A DNA stretch of 48,122 bases from an uncultured cyanobacterium (GCA_937951315.1 CALFCG010000140.1:1-48122); one strand, 5' to 3'. Shown: positions 24,167 to 33,428, counted from the first letter of the stretch. Notes: a model not told the origin generated them from the letters alone. Made by a program: numbers and translations.

Positions 24167-25417
24167 ATGGATGCATCATCAATTGTTGGCCCTGCAGCCA
24201 CCCTGCATCAGATCCGCCGAGCTGCAGCAACGTTAGGTCAAACGAGTAGCCGAGCGCGCAACCAAGCGATTCAACGCTTAGCTGAGGAACTCCATCAACA
24301 TCAGAATGATCTGCTCGAGGCAAATACGCTCGATTTAGAAATGAGCCGTGAGTTATCGGTTCCCAGCGTTGCCCTCAATTGGTTAAAGCTCACGCCTGAA
24401 CGCCTGAATCGCGTGTCTGTCATCCTAGAGCAGTTAGTGCATTTGCCCGATCCGCTAGCCAGTCACCCAATAGTACAGCCCACCGCCCAAGGATACATGC
24501 TCGCGAAGCCCCTAGGCATCGTGGGATTCATCCATGAGGCTTTCCCAGATCTACCGATCTTACTGGCAGCAATGTGCTGGAAGACAGGAAATGGCCTCCT
24601 TTTACAGGGAGATATGGCCAGCAGGAATTCTAATCAATTTGTGGTGGAGTTGTTACACAGGGCTTTGAGCCAGGCAGATATTCCTGAAGCTTGTGTGCAA
24701 GTCTCAGGAAGCGATCTAAGCCAAGGAATGCAAAATTTAGCAGCAGTCGATCTAGTTATTCCCTATGGACGTCCTCACTTTATCCAAGAAATCCATCAAC
24801 AGGCGAGGGTGCCAACCCTATGCCCCACCATCGGGAATTGTTATCTCTACTGGTCGGAATCCTGCAATAGTGAACAAGCAAGGACGCTGATTCTAGACAG
24901 CCATATTGGCTGCCCTGAAGCCGTCAATGCCATTGAGAAAGTACTGGTTCCGCCTTCCCTTAAAACTTCACGTCTAACGCTGCTATGGGGGGCTCTCAAA
25001 GAACAAGGCTTTGAAATTCGGGGTGATGCAGAGATGGTGGCTGAGTTTCCTGAGCTCGTACTCGCCACAAAAGACGAGTGGCAACAACCCTATTTGCAAA
25101 AAACGGTCGCGTTTAGACGTGTTGCAGATCTCGAGCATGCTGTGCAGTGGATTAATACCCACAGTCATGGGCATGCGGATTGTTTAGCAACTGAATCCTA
25201 CGCTGAAAGTCGCCAGTTTAGCCTCAATATTCAGAGTGCGACCACCTATATCAATGCTTCGCCACGCTTTTCGCGCCAATGTGGCGGCCCCCAAGGCACA
25301 ATTGCGCTAGGGACCTGCAGTCGCCGCAGTCTTTATCCAGGTGTCATCAGCCTGCAGACACTCTTAGCCACGAAACAAATCATTCAGGGAGATGGTCATG
25401 CAGTCACAGAGCCGTGA
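24167..25417 (+). CDS. ProA-like aldehyde dehydrogenase paralogue lacking the catalytic cysteine
   Basis: A 416-residue protein of the gamma-glutamyl phosphate reductase family, with the whole-length family layout: an N-terminal NADPH-binding part and a C-terminal catalytic part. It is unusually divergent. The element that in ProA reads VCNALE carries Val253 in place of the nucleophilic Cys (EAVNAIE); the nearest Cys is at 249, four residues earlier. The C-terminal GLGAEVGIST-HARGP signature is replaced by GGPQGTIALGTCSRRSLYPG. It is therefore probably not the proline-pathway enzyme, and an ordinary proA should exist elsewhere. It is often auto-annotated as proA. The function is unknown. Confidence 0.8.
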   Translation: MDASSIVGPAATLHQIRRAAATLGQTSSRARNQAIQRLAEELHQHQNDLLEANTLDLEMSRELSVPSVALNWLKLTPERLNRVSVILEQLVHLPDPLASHPIVQPTAQGYMLAKPLGIVGFIHEAFPDLPILLAAMCWKTGNGLLLQGDMASRNSNQFVVELLHRALSQADIPEACVQVSGSDLSQGMQNLAAVDLVIPYGRPHFIQEIHQQARVPTLCPTIGNCYLYWSESCNSEQARTLILDSHIGCPEAVNAIEKVLVPPSLKTSRLTLLWGALKEQGFEIRGDAEMVAEFPELVLATKDEWQQPYLQKTVAFRRVADLEHAVQWINTHSHGHADCLATESYAESRQFSLNIQSATTYINASPRFSRQCGGPQGTIALGTCSRRSLYPGVISLQTLLATKQIIQGDGHAVTEP

Positions 25418-25419
25418 GC

Positions 25420-25878
25420 ATGAACTATCAAACCCACTGTCGGTGGATGGAACAAGCCATTGCAGTTGCAGCTGAAGCAGGTCAGGCAGGTGAAGTACCT
25501 GTAGGTGCAGTTGTGATTGATGCTCAAGGACAGTGTGTTGCGATCGCATCTAACCGACGGCAGCGGGACTGCGACCCCACCGCCCATGCAGAAGTGCTAG
25601 CCCTTCGTCGTGCGGGACATCAACTCCAAACCTGGCATCTGAATCAATGTACCTTGTACGTCACCCTCGAACCCTGTCCCATGTGTACAGGCGCGCTCCT
25701 ACAAGCCCGACTCGGTCTCGTGGTCTATGGAGCTGATGATCCCAAAACAGGGGCCTTGCGAACAGCACTCAATCTACCCGATAGCCCTGGTTCAACCCAC
25801 CGACTGCCAGCTCTTGGGGGCATTTTGGAATCAACCTGTCGTCAACAGCTACAGAATTGGTTTAGGTCTCGACGCTAG
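25420..25878 (+). CDS. tadA: tRNA-specific adenosine deaminase
   Basis: Deaminates wobble A34 to inosine in tRNA-Arg(ACG). The zinc site is complete: HAEV (His and the catalytic Glu) and PCPMCTGAL (two Cys). The start is the ATG at 25420, giving 152 residues as normal for TadA; the ORF track extends 47 codons upstream into the proA-like gene, which is not needed. The ATG is 2 bases after the preceding stop, consistent with coupled translation. A GTG at 25414 overlapping the stop is less likely. Confidence 0.92.
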   Translation: MNYQTHCRWMEQAIAVAAEAGQAGEVPVGAVVIDAQGQCVAIASNRRQRDCDPTAHAEVLALRRAGHQLQTWHLNQCTLYVTLEPCPMCTGALLQARLGLVVYGADDPKTGALRTALNLPDSPGSTHRLPALGGILESTCRQQLQNWFRSRR

Positions 25879-25897
25879 ACCTGTCGGCAAGAAGACT

Positions 25898-26065
25898 CTA
25901 CGGGAACGACGAAGAATTATTGGTCCCGGGCACAATTAAATCTGGCTGCTCTTTCAGCTGTTCTAAGCTCAGATTAACCGCCAATGACAAAAGACCACCG
26001 AACAGAGCCGTCATCAAGAGACAACCGACAGCCACCATCAGCAACTGTTTTTTCAGCGAGGCCAT
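25898..26065 (-). CDS. 55-residue membrane peptide, third gene of the radical SAM-GT2 unit
   Basis: Too short for the ORF track. The ATG at 26065 starts MASLKKQLLMVAVGCLLMTA, one long transmembrane helix after a basic cap, then a periplasmic-type tail (LSLEQLKEQPDLIVPGTNNS) ending at a TAG. It begins 23 bases after the GT2 gene stop, on the same strand, which argues for a real gene in that operon. The family was not recognised. Small single-span peptides next to glycosyltransferases may act as accessory subunits, but that is only inference. Confidence 0.6.
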   Translation of the reverse strand: MASLKKQLLMVAVGCLLMTALFGGLLSLAVNLSLEQLKEQPDLIVPGTNNSSSFP

Positions 26066-26088
26066 AGACACCTACGAATTCCCAAGAA

Positions 26089-27510
26089 CTAGTCCTGGAT
26101 ACAGACCTCACCTGCACCCTGATGCATCGTTTTCACCCACTTCAGCCGCTTGGGTCTCACCGACATTCGAGCCGCGATGCTTGCAACCACAACAAACCAG
26201 TGACACATGTACAACGTCCCCTGCAGGGTCTGAGCCATCAAAAGGAAAGGCTGAAAAGGCAGCTCCTGTTGCCGTCGAACCTTATCCAATCCCGCACACA
26301 TCCCCACTAACGACAACCCTAGCGTGATGCCTGTAATCGGTGTCAGAAGAGGCAATTGGCTACGGGTCGTCGCCATTAGTAAATCAGGAACAGCCGCCGA
26401 CGGTAAAAAGTACTGGGTCACCCAAAACATCAACAAATCAATGGATTTACGCAGCCCCAACCGATTGCGAATGAGTAAAGGCCAATAATCTAGATACCGC
26501 TGATAGCCGCCCTCAGCCCATCGATTTCGCTGATGCCAGAGCGAGACAGCTTGGGTAACCCCCTCTTCTTGAACCGCAGGTTGAAATAAGAAATCAATAT
26601 CCCATTCGCTCAGATGCAAACGCAGGGTCAAATCGAGGTCATCCGTAATCGTTTCTTCATTCCAACCACCACATTCTTTGAGCGCAGCGCGTCTGACAAA
26701 TTGACCATTGCCACGCAGCTCACCAATGCCCCCAAGAGCAATGCGCCGCTTCTGCCAAAAAGCATCGAGAATCATCTCTGAACGTTGGCCTCGGGTCCAA
26801 AAGTTAGTGGAGGCATTTGCGATTGCCTTGCGCACCTGCACGGCCCCCACTCGTTCACGCTCAAAAAAGGGGATAACCTGCCGCAACAGATTGGGGGTCA
26901 CCCGGGCATCAGCATCGAAGACACCAATAATATCTCCCTTGGTCAAGGGTAAAATTTGATTCAGGGCACCGGACTTGCCCCCACCCGCATCTGCCGCCCG
27001 CCGCTTAAGCTGAAGCTGAGGGTATTTTTGAATCAACGCCTGCAGCACCGAGAATGTATTATCTGAGCTGTTATCATCAACCACCCACAACTCATATCGA
27101 CTAGCAGGATAATCAATCGCACAGAGGGTCTCAACCAGCTCACCGATTACCGGCGCTTCATTCTTAGCAGCCACCAGCAACGAAACATAGGGATAATCCG
27201 TCTCATCCAAATCTGAGCCCAACGGTGCAGGCACAGGCATCGCCTGAGCACATAACAAGCGCAGAGCATGCACCCCCATCAAAGTGGTCAAGCCATAAAC
27301 AAGCCAGATTCCACCAGACATCAAGTGCAGGGCAATCGTGCTACTCCACACCAGCACCAGCACCAAAGCAGCCTTGCGACGACGACCTTCCCCACCCGGG
27401 TAATCGGGAGATTGTTCAATCTCAGAAGGTTCTGCAGTTCCCATCAGCGCAGCACCAAGAGACTTAGGCGAGCTGCAAGAATCTTTTTCGGGCCAGGAAT
27501 TCTCCGGCAT
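26089..27510 (-). CDS. Membrane-bound family 2 glycosyltransferase (processive type)
   Basis: A 473-residue enzyme with two N-terminal transmembrane segments (about 50-90), a GT-A catalytic domain and C-terminal membrane segments. Motifs of processive GT2 enzymes are visible: DDNSSDN (145-151), FDADA (198-202), the GNGQFVRR acceptor region, TDD (289-291) and QRNRW (327-331), the QxxRW of cellulose, chitin and PNAG synthases. It probably makes or extends a polysaccharide at the inner membrane; the sugar is not known. The start overlaps the radical SAM gene by 47 bases; an internal ATG at 27444 would avoid the overlap. Confidence 0.85.
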   Translation of the reverse strand: MPENSWPEKDSCSSPKSLGAALMGTAEPSEIEQSPDYPGGEGRRRKAALVLVLVWSSTIALHLMSGGIWLVYGLTTLMGVHALRLLCAQAMPVPAPLGSDLDETDYPYVSLLVAAKNEAPVIGELVETLCAIDYPASRYELWVVDDNSSDNTFSVLQALIQKYPQLQLKRRAADAGGGKSGALNQILPLTKGDIIGVFDADARVTPNLLRQVIPFFERERVGAVQVRKAIANASTNFWTRGQRSEMILDAFWQKRRIALGGIGELRGNGQFVRRAALKECGGWNEETITDDLDLTLRLHLSEWDIDFLFQPAVQEEGVTQAVSLWHQRNRWAEGGYQRYLDYWPLLIRNRLGLRKSIDLLMFWVTQYFLPSAAVPDLLMATTRSQLPLLTPITGITLGLSLVGMCAGLDKVRRQQELPFQPFLLMAQTLQGTLYMCHWFVVVASIAARMSVRPKRLKWVKTMHQGAGEVCIQD

Positions 27511-28510
27511 AGGTCACTTGATTTAACAACCAATACTTATCAACACCTTTAAAGAAGCTAGGAATGAGGTAACACCAGACGGTGCATCCATCACATACCG
27601 ATAGTTTGCCCTGTGACTGCCGATATTCTTCTACTGTCTCAGAGCCTCGATAGAGATCATAGAGACGCCCTTCAATGGGCAGTCCTTGCTGGGCAAAATG
27701 GTAGCAAGGCAACAGCAGTTCATCATTGGGAGAAATCGCAATCACAGCATCAACCGCTTTGCATCGGGGATGATTGATGTCGTTACCCCCGTCTCGGATA
27801 AACTCTAGTGCGGCCTTGTTATATCCTAACCGAGGGTAACGACGACCACTGTTTTCAATCGCTGCAACGATTTCAGGCGTCGGGTTCTTTTTATCATTGT
27901 AGTTGCTATGCGCTGTAAAGGCTGGGTTAAGCCACACCCTTACCCCTAACTGCTGGGCCAAGTCAGCAATCTCATGCAAGCGCATGTAGTTCTGTGCTGT
28001 CACCGTATGGTTGAGTACCGGATATTCCCCAAGCCTCAGCGCAATCTCCACCGACTCAACCAGAGTTTCAAAAATTTGAACCCCCCTCGACTGATCGTGC
28101 GTTTCAGCATTTGCGCCGTCTAAAGAGAAATTGAGAAAATCAACCAACCCCCTCATCTCCTCTGCTTTTTGTGGGTAGAGGATTGTGTTCGTGGTCATAC
28201 TGGTATAGAAACCCAGTGCCTTAGCCCGTTGATAAATCTCTGCGACGTCAGAACGGAGAAGGGGCTCTCCACCCGTAAAATCGATGTATTTGACTCCCAA
28301 TCGCTTCAAATCATTGAGATTATGGGTAATCGTCTCTAGACTGGCTTCTTTTCCAGGATCAAGTGACCAAATATCGCAAAAATGGCAGCGAGCATTACAG
28401 CGGTAAGTCAGGTAGTAGTTTGCGACTAATGGTGCCATCGTACTTAAATCACTGTCATAGATGGGACAAAAGCTACCGCCTCGAAACTGAGGCTTGTGGG
28501 CAACCAACAA
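27464..28510 (-). CDS. Radical SAM protein with partial SPASM-like cysteine tail
   Basis: A 348-residue radical SAM enzyme. The cluster-binding motif is CNARCHFC (Cys38, 42, 45), with FTGGEPLL as the SAM-contact element and LNFSLDGANAETHD in the core. The C-terminal part has CKAVD, LPCYHF and CDGCTVWCYL, which could ligate an auxiliary cluster. It starts at TTG (28510) or, less extended, at ATG 28438 just before the conserved ANYYLTYRC block. It shares a transcript with the GT2 and the 55-residue peptide, so a modified polysaccharide or lipid product is plausible; the reaction is unknown. Confidence 0.82.
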   Translation of the reverse strand: MLVAHKPQFRGGSFCPIYDSDLSTMAPLVANYYLTYRCNARCHFCDIWSLDPGKEASLETITHNLNDLKRLGVKYIDFTGGEPLLRSDVAEIYQRAKALGFYTSMTTNTILYPQKAEEMRGLVDFLNFSLDGANAETHDQSRGVQIFETLVESVEIALRLGEYPVLNHTVTAQNYMRLHEIADLAQQLGVRVWLNPAFTAHSNYNDKKNPTPEIVAAIENSGRRYPRLGYNKAALEFIRDGGNDINHPRCKAVDAVIAISPNDELLLPCYHFAQQGLPIEGRLYDLYRGSETVEEYRQSQGKLSVCDGCTVWCYLIPSFFKGVDKYWLLNQVTYAGEFLARKRFLQLA

Positions 28511-28677
28511 ATCTTACCTTGAGGATGGAGTGAATCCCTACCGCTGCCCTTATCACCTATACCATAAAGTTAAGTTAAGTACTCTGCGTAATCTTAATTC
28601 TCAATAGAGAGAGCCGATCAGATTATTCTCTACACAGGCAAAAAATATAGGGTTTAAATTTGAAGGAGAAGGCAAGA

Positions 28678-28710
28678 ATGAAGGGTCGTTTGCCCATACT
28701 GCTTATATAG
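28678..28710 (+). CDS. Possible 10-codon leader peptide before ebsA
   Basis: A strong purine-rich site (GAAGGAGAAGG) stands a few bases before an ATG reading MKGRLPILLI and a TAG, 39 bases upstream of the ebsA-like start. The site is better than that of the downstream gene. It could be a leader peptide influencing ebsA translation, or an accident of purine-rich leader sequence. Confidence 0.3.
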   Translation: MKGRLPILLI

Positions 28711-28749
28711 AGATTTTTGCCACGCATCATCTGTAAGGACCAGTAATCT

Positions 28750-29130
28750 ATGACTGCTGTGATCGAAACAATTCAACCCGCTCCACCGAGAGATGTGAAT
28801 GTATATCTTCCCTACTATCAAGGAGGAAAACGAGATCTTCTACCTCTGGCTATTTCACTCTACCAACAAGGGAATCTAGAGGGGCACCGGGGCATTGAAG
28901 GCGGGAATAATATTCCTTTCGTTTCTACCTGGAATGTTTCTAGCCTTCCAGCAGACCTAACACGCTGTCGCATGCAATTTGAGAGCGACTCTGATTTGAG
29001 CTACGAATTGACCATCACAAATTTTGAATTTATTGGCTTCTTGATCGAGTTGATCACAAACTATCGACGCGCGAAAGTTGCCGACTTCCCTAAGACCTTT
29101 TATCGTAAGCTTTTAAAGCTAGAAGACTGA
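28750..29130 (+). CDS. ebsA: EbsA-like type IV pilus biogenesis/biofilm self-suppression protein
   Basis: A 126-residue cytoplasmic protein nearly universal in cyanobacteria. Recognised by PYYQGGKRDLLPLAISLYQ, the IEGGNNIPFVSTW block, SSLPADLTRCRMQF and the end segment FPKTFYRKLLKLE. In Synechococcus elongatus EbsA works with Hfq and the pilus assembly ATPase machinery and is needed for type IV pili and for suppressing biofilm formation. The call rests on remembered sequence similarity. It heads an apparent operon with the P-loop/DRTGG gene (33 bases between) and the Trp-rich gene. Confidence 0.65.
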   Translation: MTAVIETIQPAPPRDVNVYLPYYQGGKRDLLPLAISLYQQGNLEGHRGIEGGNNIPFVSTWNVSSLPADLTRCRMQFESDSDLSYELTITNFEFIGFLIELITNYRRAKVADFPKTFYRKLLKLED

Positions 29131-29163
29131 GTTTAGCTCATCCACTTGAGAAGGAATATCGCT

Positions 29164-30240
29164 GTGAAGCATCTGCTGATTGGCTCATTGGAAGCATATA
29201 GCGGCAAGTCAGCTACGATTTTGGGGTTGGCACAGCAGCTACTCTCTAGAGACTTACAGATTGCCTACGGCAAGCCTTTGAGTACCTTTACAGCTCCCGC
29301 CTCTCCTGACATTGTGGATGAGGATATCCAGTTTCTCAAGAACACACTGGGCTTAGCCGATGCCCAACTTCGTCCCACCATTCTCTGGCTTGATACTCTC
29401 CACCTCCTCCAGCGAATGCAGAATGCTGATCAAATCAATTATCGGCAACAACTCAATCAATACAGCCAGAGAAATGATAGCGATCTCGTTATTTTAGAAG
29501 GCCCCAGCACCTTGCATGAAGGTCAGCTTTTTGACTTATCTCTGGCTCAAATGGCTAATTCTGTGGATGCCGAGATTGTCTTGGTTGTTCGTGGCCATTC
29601 TCCTAAACTAGTAGATGCACTAGTAGATGCCAAACGCTGTTTAGGAGACCGCTTACTGGGGGTCTTGATCAACGATATTCCTGAGGCTCAATTTGACACC
29701 TTTACTCAGCAGGTGAAGCCGTTTTTAGAAGCTCAGCACATTGCAGTTTTTGGACTCATGCCCTACAGCTCTCTTTTACGGAGCGTGAGTGTCAAAGAGT
29801 TAGTGGAACAGCTGCAAGCAGAGGTGCTTTGTGGTGGAGACCGCCTGGGCCTAATGGTTGAACAACTGACAATTGGGGCAATGAATGTGAATTCGGCCCT
29901 TAAGTACTTTCATAAAGCGATCAATATGGCGGTGGTGACCGGGAGCGATCGCACCGATCTCCAGCTTGCGGCTTTAGAAGCATCCACCCAATGTCTTATT
30001 TTAACGGGACGATTTGCTCCCAACACGATTGTTCTCAATCGTGCCGAGGATCTAGAGATACCGGTTTTGCTAGTGGATTCAGATACCTTAACAACCGTGG
30101 AGGTCGTGGATCGAGCCTTCGGCCAAGTGAGACTGCACGAAGCCGTCAAGGTTGACTACATCGAGCAATTATTTAAAGAACATTTCGATCTCGATCGACT
30201 GCTCACGCGATTAGGGCTTGCACCCGCGCTGTCGGCGTGA
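29164..30240 (+). CDS. P-loop (BioD-like) and DRTGG domain protein, phosphotransacetylase family type
   Basis: 358 residues from a GTG with AAGGA about 9 bases upstream; the ORF track's TTG start, six codons earlier, overlaps that site. The N-terminal half is a BioD-like P-loop domain (GSLEAYSGKSATIL, residues 7-20) with a DVDEDIQ-type region here as DIVDEDIQ and a LEGPST segment. The C-terminal half is a DRTGG domain, with GSDRTDLQ in the place of the DRTGG signature. This combination is annotated as phosphotransacetylase family protein because the same domains precede the catalytic domain in Pta, but no acetyltransferase domain is present. Probably a nucleotide-dependent regulator. It overlaps the next start by GTGA. 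Confidence 0.8.
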   Translation: MKHLLIGSLEAYSGKSATILGLAQQLLSRDLQIAYGKPLSTFTAPASPDIVDEDIQFLKNTLGLADAQLRPTILWLDTLHLLQRMQNADQINYRQQLNQYSQRNDSDLVILEGPSTLHEGQLFDLSLAQMANSVDAEIVLVVRGHSPKLVDALVDAKRCLGDRLLGVLINDIPEAQFDTFTQQVKPFLEAQHIAVFGLMPYSSLLRSVSVKELVEQLQAEVLCGGDRLGLMVEQLTIGAMNVNSALKYFHKAINMAVVTGSDRTDLQLAALEASTQCLILTGRFAPNTIVLNRAEDLEIPVLLVDSDTLTTVEVVDRAFGQVRLHEAVKVDYIEQLFKEHFDLDRLLTRLGLAPALSA

Positions 30241-30467
30241 AGAAACAAAAATTTCCTCACCTCTTGGGCTCTAAATGGACCGCAAGAGAGAAGACGTTCG
30301 GCTGGAGACACTTTCAGGTGGTTAACCGCAAGAATGAAGGCAAGTTGGTCTTTGCAGAACTTGTATCAGCTTGTGATCCCAGTGTTCGCTTTTGGACCAG
30401 TACAAAGTCCTTGAGCGATCGCGATCTCTGGCAACCGGGCTGGAAAACCCTAGAAGAGCAAGCTTAA
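30237..30467 (+). CDS. TIGR02450 family Trp-rich protein
   Basis: A 76-residue protein matching TIGR02450: PHLLGSKWTA, GWRHFQV, FAELVSACDPSVRFW, and DLWQPGW at the end. Six Trp in 76 residues is typical. Function unknown; it occurs in cyanobacteria and some marine bacteria. GTG start overlaps the stop of the P-loop/DRTGG gene (GTGA), so it is translationally coupled to it. It overlaps the convergent SUI1 gene by 4 bases at the 3' end. Confidence 0.88.
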   Translation: MKKQKFPHLLGSKWTAREKTFGWRHFQVVNRKNEGKLVFAELVSACDPSVRFWTSTKSLSDRDLWQPGWKTLEEQA

Positions 30468-30805
30468 CCCCCGCTAATTTTAACGGGGTATCCCAGTTTC
30501 TTCAGGACTTCGACAAGTTTGGGAGCGTGATCTCCTTGAATTTCAATGGTTTGGTCTTTAACAGTGCCACCGCTACCACATTGACTCTTCAGTTTTTTAG
30601 CTAGCTCGGTCAACTTTGTCGTTGAATGCTGAAAGCCACTTATAACCGTTACCGTTTTACCTTTACGCCCCTTCCGAGACGCCTGTATCGTCAGTTTTTG
30701 TTCTGAAGCTGGCGGGTCGGGCCGAGACAGCGGATTTGCTTCAGCACTACCAAACTCACTGTAGACGGCGCGGTCATTAGCAGATTTCTGTTTTGAACGT
30801 TTCAT
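30464..30805 (-). CDS. SUI1/eIF1-family translation initiation factor (YciH-like)
   Basis: 113 residues from MKRSKQKS (ATG 30805); a GTG at 30823 would add six residues. The SUI1 domain occupies the C-terminal 80 residues: KTVTVISGFQHST, LAKKLKSQCGSGGTVKD and IEIQGDHAPKLVEVLKKLGYPV, the RNA-contact elements of eIF1. The N-terminus is a charged linker with VYSEFG, common in cyanobacterial homologues. Bacterial YciH acts at initiation, possibly in start codon selection under stress; the role here is inferred from the family. Confidence 0.88.
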   Translation of the reverse strand: MKRSKQKSANDRAVYSEFGSAEANPLSRPDPPASEQKLTIQASRKGRKGKTVTVISGFQHSTTKLTELAKKLKSQCGSGGTVKDQTIEIQGDHAPKLVEVLKKLGYPVKISGG

Positions 30806-30897
30806 AGCACACGCTAGATACACTTCCGGGCAGCGGTCGTGCCGAGAGGGATTTGAGATAAGATCGGGGCCTGACCGTTTACCGTATCACCAATACC

Positions 30898-32301
30898 ATG
30901 AGCCAAGGCACACTGTTTGATAAAGTCTGGGATTTACACACGGTGGGGGTTTTACCCTCCGGTCAAACTCAACTATTTATTGGTTTGCACTTGATTCATG
31001 AGGTAACGAGTCCCCAAGCGTTTGCCATGCTCAAGGAGCGAGGACTCAAAGTCCTCTACCCACAGCGTACGATCGCAACGGTCGATCATATTGTCCCCAC
31101 CGAGAACCAAGCTCGGCCCTTTGTCGATGTGCTAGCCGAAGAGATGATGCAGGCATTGGAACAAAGCTGTCAAGAACACAACATTACATTCCACAATATT
31201 GGGTCGGGCAACCAGGGCATTGTCCATGTCATTGCTCCGGAGCAAGGCCTAACCCAGCCCGGCATGACCATTGCCTGCGGCGATAGTCATACATCGACAC
31301 ATGGTGCTTTCGGTGCGATCGCATTTGGGATTGGTACCAGTCAGGTCCGCGACGTCTTAGCCTCCCAGACCTTGGCACTGGCTAAATTAAAAGTGCGCCG
31401 GGTCGAGGTCAACGGTCCTCTCAAGCCGGGTGTATACGCCAAAGATGTCATTCTCCATATCATTCGTAAGCTAGGCGTTAAGGGCGGCGTAGGCTATGCC
31501 TACGAATTTGCAGGGACCACCTTTGAACAAATGAACATGGAAGAACGGATGACCGTTTGCAATATGTCCATTGAAGGGGGAGCCCGATGCGGCTATGTGA
31601 ACCCGGATCAAGTAACGTTTGATTATATACAAGGTAGAGACTTTGCCCCCAAGGAAGCGGCTTGGGAGGAGGCTGTTGCATGGTGGACCCATCTCCAGAG
31701 CGATCAGAATGCTGTATACGACGATGTTGTGGTCTTTGACGCCGCAGATATTGCCCCCACAGTCACCTGGGGTATCACTCCAGGACAAGGCATCGCCGTC
31801 GATGAAGCTGTACCACCCCCCGAAACAATGCCAGAATCAGAGCGCGTCATCGCATCTGAGGCGTATAAATATATGGAACTCGAACCCGGTGCGCCGATAC
31901 AAGGTACAAAAGTAGACGTTTGCTTTATTGGCAGCTGCACCAATGGGCGGCTGAGCGATCTACAAGAAGTCGCTCACTTTGCCCAAGGTAAGCATGTGGC
32001 GAAGGGCGTCAAGGCGTTTGTCGTACCAGGTTCTGAGCGGGTCAAGCAGCAAGCCGAAGCGGAAGGGTTAGACAAGGTTTTCGAGGAGGCTGGATTTGAA
32101 TGGCGGGAAGCCGGTTGCTCCATGTGTCTAGCCATGAATCCGGATAAACTCCAAGGCAATCAGTTGAGCGCTTCATCGTCCAATCGCAACTTTAAAGGGC
32201 GGCAAGGCTCCTCTTCAGGGCGAACATTACTCATGAGTCCGGTGATGGTAGCCGCAGCAGCCGTAACGGGTGAAGTCACGGATGTGCGCAGCCTCATCTA
32301 G
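30898..32301 (+). CDS. leuC: 3-isopropylmalate dehydratase large subunit
   Basis: With LeuD it isomerises 2- to 3-isopropylmalate in leucine biosynthesis, using a 4Fe-4S cluster. At 467 residues it is full length. Cluster cysteines are Cys347 (GSCTNG), Cys407 and Cys410 (GCSMC). Substrate-binding elements include [33 protein letters not shown] and GRTLLMSP. leuD is not next to it in this window; the following gene on the same strand is a glycosyltransferase. Confidence 0.97.
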   Translation: MSQGTLFDKVWDLHTVGVLPSGQTQLFIGLHLIHEVTSPQAFAMLKERGLKVLYPQRTIATVDHIVPTENQARPFVDVLAEEMMQALEQSCQEHNITFHNIGSGNQGIVHVIAPEQGLTQPGMTIACGDSHTSTHGAFGAIAFGIGTSQVRDVLASQTLALAKLKVRRVEVNGPLKPGVYAKDVILHIIRKLGVKGGVGYAYEFAGTTFEQMNMEERMTVCNMSIEGGARCGYVNPDQVTFDYIQGRDFAPKEAAWEEAVAWWTHLQSDQNAVYDDVVVFDAADIAPTVTWGITPGQGIAVDEAVPPPETMPESERVIASEAYKYMELEPGAPIQGTKVDVCFIGSCTNGRLSDLQEVAHFAQGKHVAKGVKAFVVPGSERVKQQAEAEGLDKVFEEAGFEWREAGCSMCLAMNPDKLQGNQLSASSSNRNFKGRQGSSSGRTLLMSPVMVAAAAVTGEVTDVRSLI

Positions 32302-32386
32302 ACATGTTATCCACCAAATATTCCCTTTCGGGCTCTTCATCTGCCAATAAGTTGCGAGCTTTCAAGGGAATATCAGTATAGAACCA

Positions 32387-33361
32387 ATGATCAAACCCCA
32401 GTATTCCTTCATTATTCCGATATTTAATGAAGAAGAGACCATTCCTGAACTATATAAACGGGTGAGTGCCGTTATGAATCAGATGGAGGAGGCGGTGGAG
32501 CTGATTCTAGTCAATGATGGCAGCAATGATCGGTCTTTAGAACAAATTCGGACTCTCCGGCAGCAGGATACACGGGTTTGCTATGTGAGCTTAGCGCGGA
32601 ATTTCGGCCATCAGATAGCAGTAACAGCCGGGCTCAATTTCGTTCGAGGCCAGGTTGCGGTAATCCTTGATGCAGATTTGCAAGATCCACCGGAATTAAT
32701 TCCTGAAATGTTAGGTCTATGGCGACAGGGGTATCAGGTGGTCTATGCGCAGCGTTCAAAGCGGCGTCATGCAAGCTGGATCAAAAGACTGACAGCCTTC
32801 AGCTTTTATCGACTCCTGCAAAGATTATCAGATGTCAAAATCCCCAGTGACACCGGTGACTTTTGTTTGCTAGACCGTCAGGTTGTTGACCTGCTCAACG
32901 CAATGCCTGAAAGGAATCGCTATATTCGAGGCCTCAGATCATGGGTCGGGTTCCGTCAAACCGCCATTCGCTTTGAGAGGGACCCCCGCTTTGCGGGTCA
33001 GGTGAAGTATACGTTTCGCAAATCCTTCGCCTTGGCCATCAACAGCATTCTTTCCTTTTCACAGGTCCCCCTAAGATTGGCGACCTATTTAGGCTTAGTA
33101 TCAGCTGGCTTTGCCCTGATCATGATGTTACTGGTGCTCTATTGGAGATTATTTAGCCTCTCCCCACAACTTGTAGGCTTCAGCATTATCACCATTGCCC
33201 AATTTTTTCTGGGGGCTGTCCAGCTGATCTGTATTGGCATTTTAGGAGAATATATTGGGCGCATCTACGAGGAAGTTAAAGCCCGTCCCCTGTATACAAT
33301 TGGTGAGATTGTCGGCTTCACGCAGACTGAGGATATTGTCATTGAATCCTTGTCCCGCTAG
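32387..33361 (+). CDS. GtrB/DPM1-like membrane glycosyltransferase, family 2
   Basis: A 324-residue enzyme that probably moves a sugar from a nucleotide to polyprenyl phosphate. GT-A motifs are [18 protein letters not shown] (about 42-50) and [10 protein letters not shown] (94-103). ARNFGHQ and [11 protein letters not shown] are typical of the DPM1/GtrB group. Two transmembrane helices follow (about 228-252 and 265-290), then [11 protein letters not shown] at the C-terminus, as in GtrB and ArnC. It could feed cell-envelope glycan modification. Convergent with the exchanger gene. Confidence 0.88.
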   Translation: MIKPQYSFIIPIFNEEETIPELYKRVSAVMNQMEEAVELILVNDGSNDRSLEQIRTLRQQDTRVCYVSLARNFGHQIAVTAGLNFVRGQVAVILDADLQDPPELIPEMLGLWRQGYQVVYAQRSKRRHASWIKRLTAFSFYRLLQRLSDVKIPSDTGDFCLLDRQVVDLLNAMPERNRYIRGLRSWVGFRQTAIRFERDPRFAGQVKYTFRKSFALAINSILSFSQVPLRLATYLGLVSAGFALIMMLLVLYWRLFSLSPQLVGFSIITIAQFFLGAVQLICIGILGEYIGRIYEEVKARPLYTIGEIVGFTQTEDIVIESLSR

Positions 33362-33428
33362 GGAAGCAAAATCCCTTCTACTCGGCTCGCAATCACAGAA
33401 CAGGAACTCAGCAGACGATAGAAGCACG

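Noticed and set aside
24167-25417. Plain annotation as proA
   Set aside because: The catalytic Cys and the C-terminal signature of glutamate-5-semialdehyde dehydrogenase are missing.
25920-26327. 135-residue plus-strand ORF
   Set aside because: It overlaps the antisense of both the 55-residue peptide and the GT2 C-terminus and has low-complexity composition.
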